Shown here: one piece after another, positions 40,401 to 52,400 of the stretch
Numbering within the stretch: the first letter of the stretch is position 1
Layout of the letters: each line of letters opens with the position of its first letter
Source of the DNA: Chrysaora quinquecirrha
Lineage: Eukaryota; Cnidaria; Scyphozoa; Semaeostomeae; Pelagiidae
DNA length: 64,000 nucleotides
NCBI GenBank assembly: GCA_014526335.1
Contig: JACTAT010000006.1
Coordinates: 4,781,202-4,845,201, forward strand
Reading direction: 5' to 3'
Notes under the pieces: model-generated
Seen by the model: only the letters and a program-made list of their open reading frames with translations
Database searches by the model: none
What the model was told of the DNA's origin: nothing
Made by a program: the position numbers and the translations under genes

Positions 40401-43400
40401 AGTCGGTAGAGCATCAGGCTTTTAACCTGAGGGTCGCGGGTTCAAGTCCCTCACTGGGCGTGAATGCTGTTCTTTGTCCCTTAAATTATCTATTGGTTAC
40501 TGATTATGAATTCTTGCACTGTTAGATACTTCAACAGCCCAGTTAGCTCAGCCGGTAGAGCATCAGGCTTTTAACCTGAGGGTCGCGGGTTCAAGTCCTC
40601 ACTGGGCGTGAATGCTGTTCTTTGTCCCTTAAATTATCTATTGGTTACTGATTATGAATTCTTGCACTGTTAGATACTTCAACAGCCCAGTTAGCTCAGT
40701 CGGTAGAGCATCAGGCTTTTAACCTGAGGGTCGCGGGTTCAAGTCCTCACTGGGCGTGAATGCTGTTCTTTGTCCCTTAAATTATCTATTGGTTACTGAT
40801 TATGAATTCTTGCATTGTTAGATACTTCAACAGCCCAGTTAGCTCAGTCGGTAGAGCATCAGGCTTTTAACCTGAGGGTCGCGGGTTCAAGTCCCTCACT
40901 GGGCGTGAATGCTGTTCTTTGTCCCTTAAATTATCTATTGGTTACTGATTATGAATTCTTGCACTGTTAGATTTTTCAACAGCCCAGTTAGCTCAGTCGG
41001 TAGAGCAACAGTCTTTTAATCTGAGGGTCGTGGGTTCAAGTCCATCACTGGACGTGAATGCTGTTCTTTGTCCCTTCAATTATCTATTGGTTACTGATTA
41101 TGAATTCTTGCACTGTTAGATACTTCAACAGCCCAGTTAGCTCAGTCGGTAGAGCATCAGGCTTTTAACCTGAGGGTCGCGGGTTCAAGTCCCTCACTGG
41201 GCGTGAATGCTGTTCTTTGTCCCTTAAATTATCTATTGGTTACTGATAATGAATTCTTGCACTGTTAGATTCTTCAACAGCCCGTTTAACTCAGTTGGTA
41301 GAGCATCAGTCTTTTAACCTGAGGGTCGTGGGTTCAAGTCCCTCACTGGGCGTGAATGCTGTTCTTTGTCCCTTAAATTATCTATTGGTTACTGATTATG
41401 AATTCTTGCACTGTTAGATACTTCAACAGCCCAGTTAGCTCAGTCGGTAGAGCATCAGGCTTTTAACCTGAGGGTCGCGGGTTCAAGTCCTCACTGGGCG
41501 TGAATGCTGTTCTTTGTCCCTTAAATTATCTATTGGTTACTGATTATGAATTCTTGCACTGTTAGATACTTCAACAGCCCAGTTAGCTCAGTCGGTAGAG
41601 CATCAGGCTTTTAACCTGAGGGTCGCGGGTTCAAGTCCTCACTGGGCGTGAATGCTGTTCTTTGTCCCTTAAATTATCTATTGGTTACTGATTATGAATT
41701 CTTGCACTGTTAGATACTTCAACAGCCCAGTTAGCTCAGTTGGTAGAGCATCAGGCTTTTAACCTGAGGGTCGTGGGTTCAAGTCCCTCACTGGGCGTGA
41801 ATGCTGTTCTTTGTCCCTTAAATTATCTATTGGTTACTGATTATGAATTCTTGCACTGTTAGATACTTCAACAGCCCAGTTAGCTCAGTCGGTAGAGCAT
41901 CAGGCTTTTAACCTGAGGGTCGCGGGTTCAAGTCCCTCACTGGGCGTGAATGCTGTTCTTTGTCCCTTAAATTATCTATTGGTTACTGATTATGAATTCT
42001 TGCACTGTTAGATACTTCAACAGCCCAGTTAGCTCAGTCGGTAGAGCATCAGGCTTTTAACCTGAGGGTCGCGGGTTCAAGTCCTCACTGGGCGTGAATG
42101 CTGTTCTTTGTCCCTTAAATTATCTATTGGTTACTGATTATGAATTCTTGCATTGTTACATACTTCAACAGCCAAGTTAACTCAGTCGGTAGAGCATCAG
42201 GCTCTTAACCTGAGGGTCGCGGGTTCAAGTCCCTCAATGGGCGTGAATGCTGTTCTTTGTCCCTTAAATTATCTATTGGTTACTGATTATGAATTCTTGC
42301 ATTGTTAGATACTTCAACAGCCCAGTTAGCTCAGTCGGTAGAGCATCAGGCTTTTAACCTGAGGGTCGCGGGTTCAAGTCCCTCACTGGGCGTGAATGCT
42401 GTTCTTTGTCCCTTAAATTATCTATTGGTTACTGATTATGAATTCTTGCACTGTTAGATACTTCAACAGCCCAGTTAGCTCAGTCAGTAGAGCATCAGGC
42501 TTTTAACCTGAGGGTCGCGGGTTCAAGTCCTCACTGGGCGTGAATGCTGTTCTTTGTCCCTTAAATTATCTATTGGTTACTGATTATGAATTCTTGCACT
42601 GTTAGATACTTCAACAGCCCAGTTAGCTCAGTCGGTAGAGCATCAGGCTTTTAACCTGAGGGTCGCGGGTTCAAGTCCCTCACTGGGCGTGAATGCTGTT
42701 CTTTGTCCCTTAAATTATCTATTGGTTACTGATTATGAATTCTTGCATTGTTACATACTTCAACAGCCAAGTTAACTCAGTCGGTAGAGCATCAGGCTCT
42801 TAACCTGAGGGTCGCGGGTTCAAGTCCCTCAATGGGCGTGAATGCTGTTCTTTGTCCCTTAAATTATCTATTGGTTACTGATTATGAATTCTTGCATTGT
42901 TAGATACTTCAACAGCCAGTTAACTCAGTCGGTAGAGCATCAGGCTTTTAACCTGAGGGTCGCGGGTTCAAGTCCCTCAATGGGCGTGAATGCTGTTCTT
43001 TGTCCCTTAAATTATCTATTGGTTACTGATTATGAATTCTTGCATTGTTACATACTTCAACAGCCAAGTTAACTCAGTCGGTAGAGCATCAGGCTCTTAA
43101 CCTGAGGGTCGCGGGTTCAAGTCCCTCAATGGGCGTGAATGCTGTTCTTTGTCCCTTAAATTATCTATTGGTTACTGATTATGAATTCTTGCATTGTTAC
43201 ATACTTCAACAGCCAAGTTAACTCAGTCGGTAGAGCATCAGGCTTTTAACCTGAGGGTCGCGGGTTCAAGTCCCTCACTGGGCGTGAATGCTGTTCTTTG
43301 TCCCTTAAATTATCTATTGGTTACTGATTATGAATTCTTGCACTGTTAGATTCTTCAACAGCCCGTTTAACTCAGTTGGTAGAGCATCAGGCTTTTAACC

Positions 43401-46400
43401 TGAGGGTCGCGGGTTCAAGTCCCTCACTGGGCGTGAATGCTGTTCTTTGTCCCTTAAATTATCTATTGGTTACTGATAATGAATTCTTGCACTGTTAGAT
43501 TCTTCAACAGCCCGTTTAACTCAGTTGGTAGAGCATCAGTCTTTTAACCTGAGGGTCGTGGGTTCAAGTCCCTCACTGGGCGTGAATGCTGTTCTTTGTC
43601 CCTTCAATTATCTATTGGTTACTGTTTATCAATTCCGGCACTGTTAGATACTTCAACAGCCCAGTTAGCTCAGTCGGTAGAGCATCAGGCTTTTAGCCTG
43701 AGGGTCGCGGGTTCAAGTCCCTCACTGGGCGTGAATGCTGTTCTTTGTCCCTTAAATTATCTATTGGTTACTGATTATGAATTCTTGAACTTTTCGATAC
43801 TTCAACAGCCCAGTTAGCTCAGTCGGTAGAGCATCAGGCTTTTAACCTGAGGGTCGCGGGTTCAAGTCCCTCACTGGGCGTGAATGCTGTTCTTTGTCCC
43901 TTAAATTATCTATTGGTTACTGATTATGAATTCTTGCATTGTTACATACTTCAACAGCCAAGTTAACTCAGTCGGTAGAGCATCAGGCTCTTAACCTGAG
44001 GGTCGCGGGTTCAAGTCCCTCAATGGGCGTGAATGCTGTTCTTTGTCCCTTAAATTATCTATTGGTTACTGATTATGAATTCTTGCATTGTTAGATACTT
44101 CAACAGCCCAGTTAGCTCAGTCGGTAGAGCATCAGGCTTTTAACCTGAGGGTCACGGGTTCAAGTCCCTCACTGGGCGTGAATGCTGTTCTTTGTCCCTT
44201 AAATTATCTATTGGTTACTGATTATGAATTCTTGCATTGTTACATACTTCAACAGCCAAGTTAACTCAGTCGGTAGAGCATCAGGCTTTTAACCTGAGGG
44301 TCGCGGGTTCAAGTCCCTCAATTGGCGTGAATGCTGTTCTTTGTCCCTTAAATTATCTATTGGTTGCTGATTATGAATTCTTGCATTGATAGATACTTCA
44401 ACAGCCCAGTTAGTTCAGTCGGTAGAGCATCAGGCTTTTAACCTGAGGGTCGCGGGTTCAAGTCCTCACTGGGCGTGAATGCTGTTCTTTGTCCCTTAAA
44501 TTATCTATTGGTTACTGATTATGAATTCTTGCATTGTTAGATACTTCAACAGCCCAGTTAGCTCAGTCGGTAGAGCATCAGGCTTTTAACCTGAGGGTCA
44601 CGGGTTCAAGTCCCTCAATGGGCGTGAATGCTGTTCTTTGTCCCTTAAATTATCTATTGGTTACTGATTATGAATTCTTGCATTGTTAGATACTTCAACA
44701 GCCCAGTTAGCTCAGTCGGTAGAGCATCAGGCTTTTAACCTGAGGGTCGCGGGTTCAAGTCCTCACTGGGCGTGAATGCTGTTCTTTGTCCCTTAAATTA
44801 TCTATTGGTTACTGATTATGAATTCTTGCATTGTTAGATACTTCAACAGCCCAGTTAGCTCAGTCGGTAGAGCATCAGGCTTTTAACCTGAGGGTCGCGG
44901 GTTCAAGTCCCTCACTGGGCGTGAATGCTGTTCTTTGTCCCTTAAATTATCTATTGGTTACTGATTATGAATTCTTGCATTGTTAGATACTTCAACAGCC
45001 CAGTTAGCTCAGTCGGTAGAGCATCAGGCTTTTAACCTGAGGGTCGCGGGTTCAAGTCCTCACTGGGCGTGAATGCTGTTCTTTGTCCCTTAAATTATCT
45101 ATTGGTTACTGATTATGAATTCTTGCATTGTTAGATACTTCAACAGCCCAGTTAGCTCAGTCGGTAGAGCATCAGGCTTTTAACCTGAGGGTCGCGGTTT
45201 CAAGTCCCTCAATGGGCGTGAATGCTGTTCTTTGTCCCTTAAATTATCTATTGGTTACTGTTTATGAATTCTTGCATTGATAGATACTTCAACAGCCCAG
45301 TTAGTTCAGTCGGTAGAGCATCAGGCTTTTAACCTGAGGGTCGCGGGTTCAAGTCCTCACTGGGCGTGAATGCTGTTCTTTGTCCCTTAAATTATCTATT
45401 GGTTACTGATTATGAATTCTTGCATTGTTAGATACTTCAACAGCCCAGTTAGCTCAGTCGGTAGAGCATCAGGCTTTTAACCTGAGGGTCACGGGTTCAA
45501 GTCCCTCAATGGGCGTGAATGCTGTTCTTTGTCCCTTAAATTATCTATTGGTTACTGATTATGAATTCTTGCATTGTTACATACTTCAACAGCCAAGTTA
45601 ACTCAGTCGGTAGAGCATCAGGCTTTTAACCTGAGGGTCGCGGGTTCAAGTCCCTCAATTGGCGTGAATGCTGTTCTTTGTCCCTTAAATTATCTATTGG
45701 TTACTGATTATGAATTCTTGCATTGATAGATACTTCAACAGCCCAGTTAGCTCAGTCGGTAGAGCATCAGGCTTTTAACCTGAGGGTCGCGGGTTCAAGT
45801 CCCTCACTGGGCGTGAATGCTGTTCTTTGTCCCTTAAATTATCTATTGGTTACTGATTATGAATTCTTGCATTGTTAGATACTTCAACAGCCCAGTTAGC
45901 TCAGTCGGTAGAGCATCAGGCTTTTAACCTGAGGGTCGCGGGTTCAAGTCCTCACTGGGCGTGAATGCTGTTCTTTGTACCTTAAATTATCTATTGGTTA
46001 CTGATTATGAATTCTTGCATTGTTAGATACTTCAACAGCCCAGTTAGCTCAGTCGGTAGAGCATCAGGCTTTTAACCTGAGGGTCGCGGGTTCAAGTCCC
46101 TCACTGGGCGTGAATGCTGTTCTTTGTCCCTTAAATTATCTATTGGTTACTGATTATGAATTCTTGCACTGTTAGATACTTCAACAGCCCAGTTAGCTCA
46201 GTCGGTAGAGCATCAGGCTTTTAACCTGAGGGTCGCGGGTTCAAGTCCTCACTGGGCGTGAATGCTGTTCTTTGTCCCTTAAATTATCTATTGGTTACTG
46301 ATTATGAATTCTTGCACTGTTAGATACTTCAACAGCCCAGTTAGCTCAGTCGGTAGAGCATCAGGCTTTTAACCTGAGGGTCGCGGGTTCAAGTCCTCAC

Positions 46401-49400
46401 TGGGCGTGAATGCTGTTCTTTGTCCCTTAAATTATCTATTGGTTACTGATTATGAATTCTTGCACTGTTCGATACTTCAACAGCCCAGTTAGCTCAGTCG
46501 GTAGAGCATCAGGCTTTTAACCTGAGGGTCGCGGGTTCAAGTCCTCACTGGGCGTGAATGCTGTTCTTTGTCCCTTAAATTATCTATTGGTTACTGATTA
46601 TGAATTCTTGCATTGTTAGATACTTCAACAGCCCAGTTAGCTCAGTCGGTAGAGCATCAGGCTTTTAACCTGAGGGTCGCGGGTTCAAGTCCCTCAATGG
46701 GCGTGAATGCTGTTCTTTGTCCCTTAAATTATCTATTGGTTACTGATTATGAATTCTTGCATTGTTACATACTTCAACAGCCAAGTTAACTCAGTCGGTA
46801 GAGCATCAGGCTTTTAACCTGAGGGTCGCGGGTTCAAGTCCCTCAATTGGCGTGAATGCTGTTCTTTGTCCCTTAAATTATCTATTGGTTACTGATTATG
46901 AATTCTTGCATTGTTACATACTTCAACAGCCAAGTTAACTCAGTCGGTAGAGCATCAGGCTCTTAACCTGAGGGTCGCGGGTTCAAGTCCCTCAATGGGC
47001 GTGAATGCTGTTCTTTGTCCCTTAAATTATCTATTGGTTACTGATTATGAATTCTTGCATTGTTACATACTTCAACTGCCAAGTTAACTCAGTCGTTAGA
47101 GCATCAGGCTCTTAACCTGAGGGTCGCGGGTTCAAGTCCCTCAATGGGCGTGAATGCTGTTCTTTGTCCCTTAAATTATCTATTTGTTACTGATTATGAA
47201 TTCTTGCATTGATAGATACTTCAACAGCCCAGTTAGCTCAGTCGGTAGAGCATCAGGCTTTTAACCTGAGGGTCACGGGTTCAAGTCCCTCAATGGGCGT
47301 GAATGCTGTTCTTTGTCCCTTAAATTATCTATTGGTTACTGATTATGAATTCTTGCATTGTTACATACTTCAACAGCCAAGTTAACTCAGTCGGTAGAGC
47401 ATCAGGCTTTTAACCTGAGGGTCGCGGGTTCAAGTCCCTCAATTGGCGTGAATGCTGTTCTTTGTCCCTTAAATTATCTATTGGTTACTGATTATGAATT
47501 CTTGCATTGATAGATACTTCAACAGCCCAGTTAACTCAGTCGGTAGAGCATCAGGCTTTTAACCTGAGGGTCGCGGGTTCAAGTCCTCACTGGGCGTGAA
47601 TGCTGTTCTTTGTACCTTAAATTATCTATTGGTTACTGATTATGAATTCTTGCATTGTTAGATACTTCAACAGCCCAGTTAGCTCAGTCGGTAGAGCATC
47701 AGGCTTTTAACCTGAGGGTCGCGGGTTCAAGTCCCTCACTGGGCGTGAATGCTGTTCTTTGTCCCTTAAATTATCTATTAATTACTGATTATGAATTCTT
47801 GCATTGTTAGATACTTCAACAGCCCAGTTAGCTCAGTCGGTAGAGCATCAGGCTTTTAACTTGAGAGTCGCAGTTTCAAGTCCCTCACTGGGCGTGAATG
47901 CTGTTCTTTGTCCCTTAAATTATCTATTGGTTACTGATTATGAATTCTTGCACTGTTAGATACTTCAACAGCCCAGTTAGCTAAGTCGGTAGAGCATCAG
48001 GCTTTTAACCTGAGGGTCGCGGGTTCAAGTCCTCACTGGGCGTGAATGCTGTTCTTTGTCCCTTAAATTATCTATTGGTTACTGTTTATGAATTCTTGCA
48101 CTGTTAGATACTTCAACAGCCCAGTTAGCTAAGTCGGTAGAGCATCAGGCTTTTAACCTGAGGGTCGCGGGTTCAAGTCCCTCACTGGGCGTGAATGCTG
48201 TTCTTTGTCCCTTAAATTATCTATTGGTTACTGATTATGAATTCTTGCACTGTTCGATACTTCAACAGCCCAGTTAGCTCAGTCGGTAGAGCATCAGGCT
48301 TTTAACCTGAGGGTCGCGGGTTCAAGTCCCTCACTGGGCGTGAATGCTGTTCTTTGTCCCTTAAATTATCTATTGGTTACTGATTATGAATTCTTGCATT
48401 GTTACATACTTCAACAGCCAAGTTAACTCAGTCGGTAGAGCATCAGGCTCTTAACCTGAGGGTCGCGGGTTCAAGTCCCTCAATGGGCGTGAATGCTGTT
48501 CTTTGTCCCTTAAATTATCTATTGGTTACTGATTATGAATTCTTGCATTGTTACATACTTCAACAGCCAAGTTAACTCAGTCGGTAGAGCATCAGGCTTT
48601 TAACCTGAGGGTCGCGGGTTCAAGTCCCTCAATTGGCGTGAATGCTGTTCTTTGTCCCTTAAATTATCTATTGGTTACTGATTATGAATTCTTGCATTGT
48701 TACATACTTCAACAGCCAAGTTAACTCAGTCGGTAGAGCATCAGGCTCTTAACCTGAGGGTCGCGGGTTCAAGTCCCTCAATGGGCGTGAATGCTGTTCT
48801 TTGTCCCTTAAATTATCTATTGGTTACTGATTATGAATTCTTGCATTGTTAGATACTTCAACAGCCCAGTTAGCTCAGTCGGTAGAGCATCAGGCTTTTA
48901 ACCTGAGGGTCGCGGGTTCAAGTCCCTCAATGGGCGTGAATGCTGTTCTTTGTCCCTTAAATTATCTATTTGTTACTGATTATGAATTCTTGCATTGTTA
49001 CATACTTCAACAGCCAAGTTAACTCAGTCGGTAGAGCATCAGGCTTTTAACCTGAGGGTCGCGGGTTCAAGTCCCTCAATTGGCGTGAATGCTGTTCTTT
49101 GTCCCTTAAATTATCTATTGGTTACTGATAATGAATTCTTGCACTGTTAGATTCTTCAACAGCCCGTTTAACTCAGTTGGTAGAGCATCAGTCTTTTAAC
49201 CTGAGGGTCGTGGGTTCAAGTCCCTCACTGGGCGTGAATGCTGTTCTTTGTCCCTTAAATTATCTATTGGTTACTGTTTATCAATTCTTGCACTGTTAGA
49301 TACTTCAACAGCCCAGTTAGCTCAGTCGGTAGAGCATCAGGCTTTTAGCCTGAGGGTCGCGGGTTCAAGTCCCTCACTGGGCGTGAATGCTGTTCTTTGT

Positions 49401-52400
49401 CCCTTAAATTATCTATTGGTTACTGATTATGAATTCTTGCACTTTTAGATACTTCAACAGCCCAGTTAGCTCAGTCGGTAGAGCATCAGGCTTTTAACCT
49501 GAGGGTCGCGGGTTCAAGTCCTCACTGGGCGTGAATGCTGTTCTTTGTCCCTTAAATTATCTATTGGTTACTGATTATGAATTCTTGCATTGTTAGATAC
49601 TTCAACAGCCCAGTTAACTCAGTCGGTAGAGCATCAGGCTCTTAACCTGAGGGTCGCGGGTTCAAGTCCTTCAATGGGCGTGAATGCTGTTCTTTGTCCC
49701 TTAAATTATCTATTGGTTACTGATTATGAATTCTTGCATTTTTAGATACTTCAACAGCCCAGTTAGCTCAGTCAGTAGAGCATCAGGCTTTTAACCTGAG
49801 GGTCACGGGTTCAAGTCCCTCACTCGGCGTGAATGCTGTTCTTTGTCCCTTAAATTATCTATTGGTTACTGATTATGAATTCTTGCACTCTTAGATCCTT
49901 CAACAGCCCAGTTAGCTCAGTCGGTAGAGCATCAGGCTTTTAACCTGAGGGTCACGGGTTCAAGTCCCTCACTGGGCGTGAATGCTGTTCTTTGTCCCTT
50001 AAATTATCTATTGGTTACTGATTATGAATTCTTGCATTGTTACATACTTCAACAGCCAAGTTAACTCAGTCGGTAGAGCATCAGGCTTTTAACCTGAGGG
50101 TCGCGGGTTCAAGTCCCTCAATTGGCGTGAATGCTGTTCTTTGTCCCTTAAATTATCTATTGGTTGCTGATTATGAATTCTTGCATTGATAGATACTTCA
50201 ACAGCCCAGTTAGTTCAGTCGGTAGAGCATCAGGCTTTTAACCTGAGGGTCGCGGGTTCAAGTCCCTCAATTGGCGTGAATGCTGTTCTTTGTCCCTTAA
50301 ATTATCTATTGGTTACTGATTATGAATTCTTGCATTGTTAGATACTTCAACAGCCCAGTTAGCTCAGTCGGTAGAGCATCAGGCTTTTAACCTGAGGGTC
50401 ACGGGTTCAAGTCCCTCAATGGGCGTGAATGCTGTTCTTTGTCCCTCAAATTATCTATTGGTTACTGATTATGAATTCTTGCATTGTTACATACTTCAAC
50501 AGCCAAGTTAACTCAGTCGGTAGAGCATCAGGCTTTTAACCTGAGGGTCGCGGGTTCAAGTCCCTCAATTGGCGTGAATGCTGTTCTTTGTCCCTTAAAT
50601 TATCTATTGGTTACTGATTATGAATTCTTGCATTGATAGATACTTCAACAGCCCAGTTAGCTCAGTCGGTAGAGCATCAGGCTTTTAACCTGAGGGTTGC
50701 GGGTTCAAGTCCCTCACTGGGCGTGAATGCTGTTCTTTGTACCTTAAATTATCTATTGGTTACTGATTATGAATTCCTGCATTGTTAGATACTTCAACAG
50801 CCCAGTTTGCTCAGTCGGTAGAGCATCAGGCTTTTAATCTGAGGGTCACGGGTTCAAGTCCCTCAATGGGCGTGAATGCTGTTCTTTGTCCCTTAAATTA
50901 TCTATTGGTTACTGATTATGAATTCTTGCATTGTTACATGCTTCAACAGCCAAGTTAACTCAGTCGGTAGAGCATTAGGCTTTTAACCTGAGGGTCGCGG
51001 GTTCAAGTCCCTCACTGGGCGTGAATGCTGTTCTTTGTCCCTTAAATTTTCTATTGGTTACTGATTATGAATTCTTGCACTGTTAGATACTTCAACAGCC
51101 CAGTTAGCTCAGTCAGGAAAGCATCAGGCTTTTAACCTGATGGTCGCGGTTTCAAGTCCCTCACTGGGCGTGAATGCTGTTCTTTGTCCCTTAAATTATC
51201 TATTGGTTACTGATTATGAATTCTTGCACTGTTAGATACTTCAACAGCCCAGTTAGCTCAGTCGATAGAGCATCACGCTTTTAACCTGAGGGTCGCGGGT
51301 TCAAGTCCCTCACTGAGCGTGAATGCTGTTCTTTGTCCCTTAAATTATCTATTGGTTACTGATTATGAATTCTTGCACTGTTAGATACTTCAACAGCCCA
51401 GTTAGCTCAGTCGATAGAGCATCACGCTTTTAACCTGAGGGTCGCGGGTTCAAGTCCTCACTGGGCGTGAATGCTGTTCTTTGTCCCTTAAATTATCTAT
51501 TGGTTACTGATTATGAATTCTTGCACTGTTAGATACTTCAACAGCCCAGTTAGCTCAGTCGGTAGAGCATCAGGCTTTTAACCTGAGGGTCGCAGTTTCA
51601 AGTCCCTCACTGGGCGTGAATGCTGATCTTTGTCCCTTAAATTATCTATTGGTTACTGATTATGAATTCTTGCACTGTCAGATACTTCAACAGCCCAGTT
51701 AGCTCAGTCGGTAGAGCATCAGGCTTTTAACCTGAGGGTCGCAGTTTCAAGTCCTCACTGGGCGTGAATGCTGTTCTTTGTCCCTTAAATTATCTATTGG
51801 TTACTGATTATGAATTCTTGCACTGTTAGATACTTCAACAGCCCAGTTAGCTCAGTCGGTAGAGCATCAGGCTTTTAACCTGAGGGTCGCGGGTTCAAGT
51901 CCTCACTGGGCGTGAATGCTGTTCCTTGTCCCTTAAATTATCTATTAGTTACTGATTATGAATTCTTGCACTGTTAGATACTTCAACAGCCCAGTTAGCT
52001 CAGTCGGTAGAACATCAGGCTTTTAACCTGAGGGTCGCAGTTTCAAGTCCTCACTGGGCGTGAATGCTGATCTTTGTCCCTTAAATTATCTATTGGTTAC
52101 TGATTATGAATTCTTGGCACTGTTGGATACTTCAACAGCCCAGTTAGCTCAGTCGGTAGAGCATCAGGCTTTTAAAATGAGGGTCGCGGGTTCAAGTCCC
52201 TCACTGGGCGTGAATGCTGATCTTTGTCCCTTAAATTATCTATTAGTTACTGATTATGAATTCTTGCACTGTTAGATACTTCAACAGCCCAGTTAGCTCA
52301 GTCGGTAGAGCATCAGGCTTTTAACCTGAGGGTCGCAGTTTCAAGTCCCTCACTGGGCGTGAATGCTGATCTTTGTCCCTTAAATTATCTATTGGTTACT

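Larger units (their letters stand above)
38604..51021 (+). tRNA. Array block 3: 84 tRNA-Lys units of mixed subfamilies
   Basis: Main-family units are interleaved with about two dozen of a second subfamily (5' end GCCAAGTTAACTCAG, spacer CATTGTTACATACTT). A third type has GCCCGTTTAACTCAGTTGG (near 41281, 43370, 43510, 49160). The 3' acceptor strand varies between ACTGGGC, AATGGGC and AATTGGC. Nine copies read anticodon CUU and are listed separately. The same unit order recurs, showing higher-order duplications. Twenty-one units have the CCC-to-CC deletion. Confidence 0.9.

Noticed and set aside
42884..52275. Open frames of 60-73 codons within the tRNA array
   Set aside because: They are chance frames across tRNA and spacer. 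Their translations repeat the same unit and end as soon as an indel shifts the frame.
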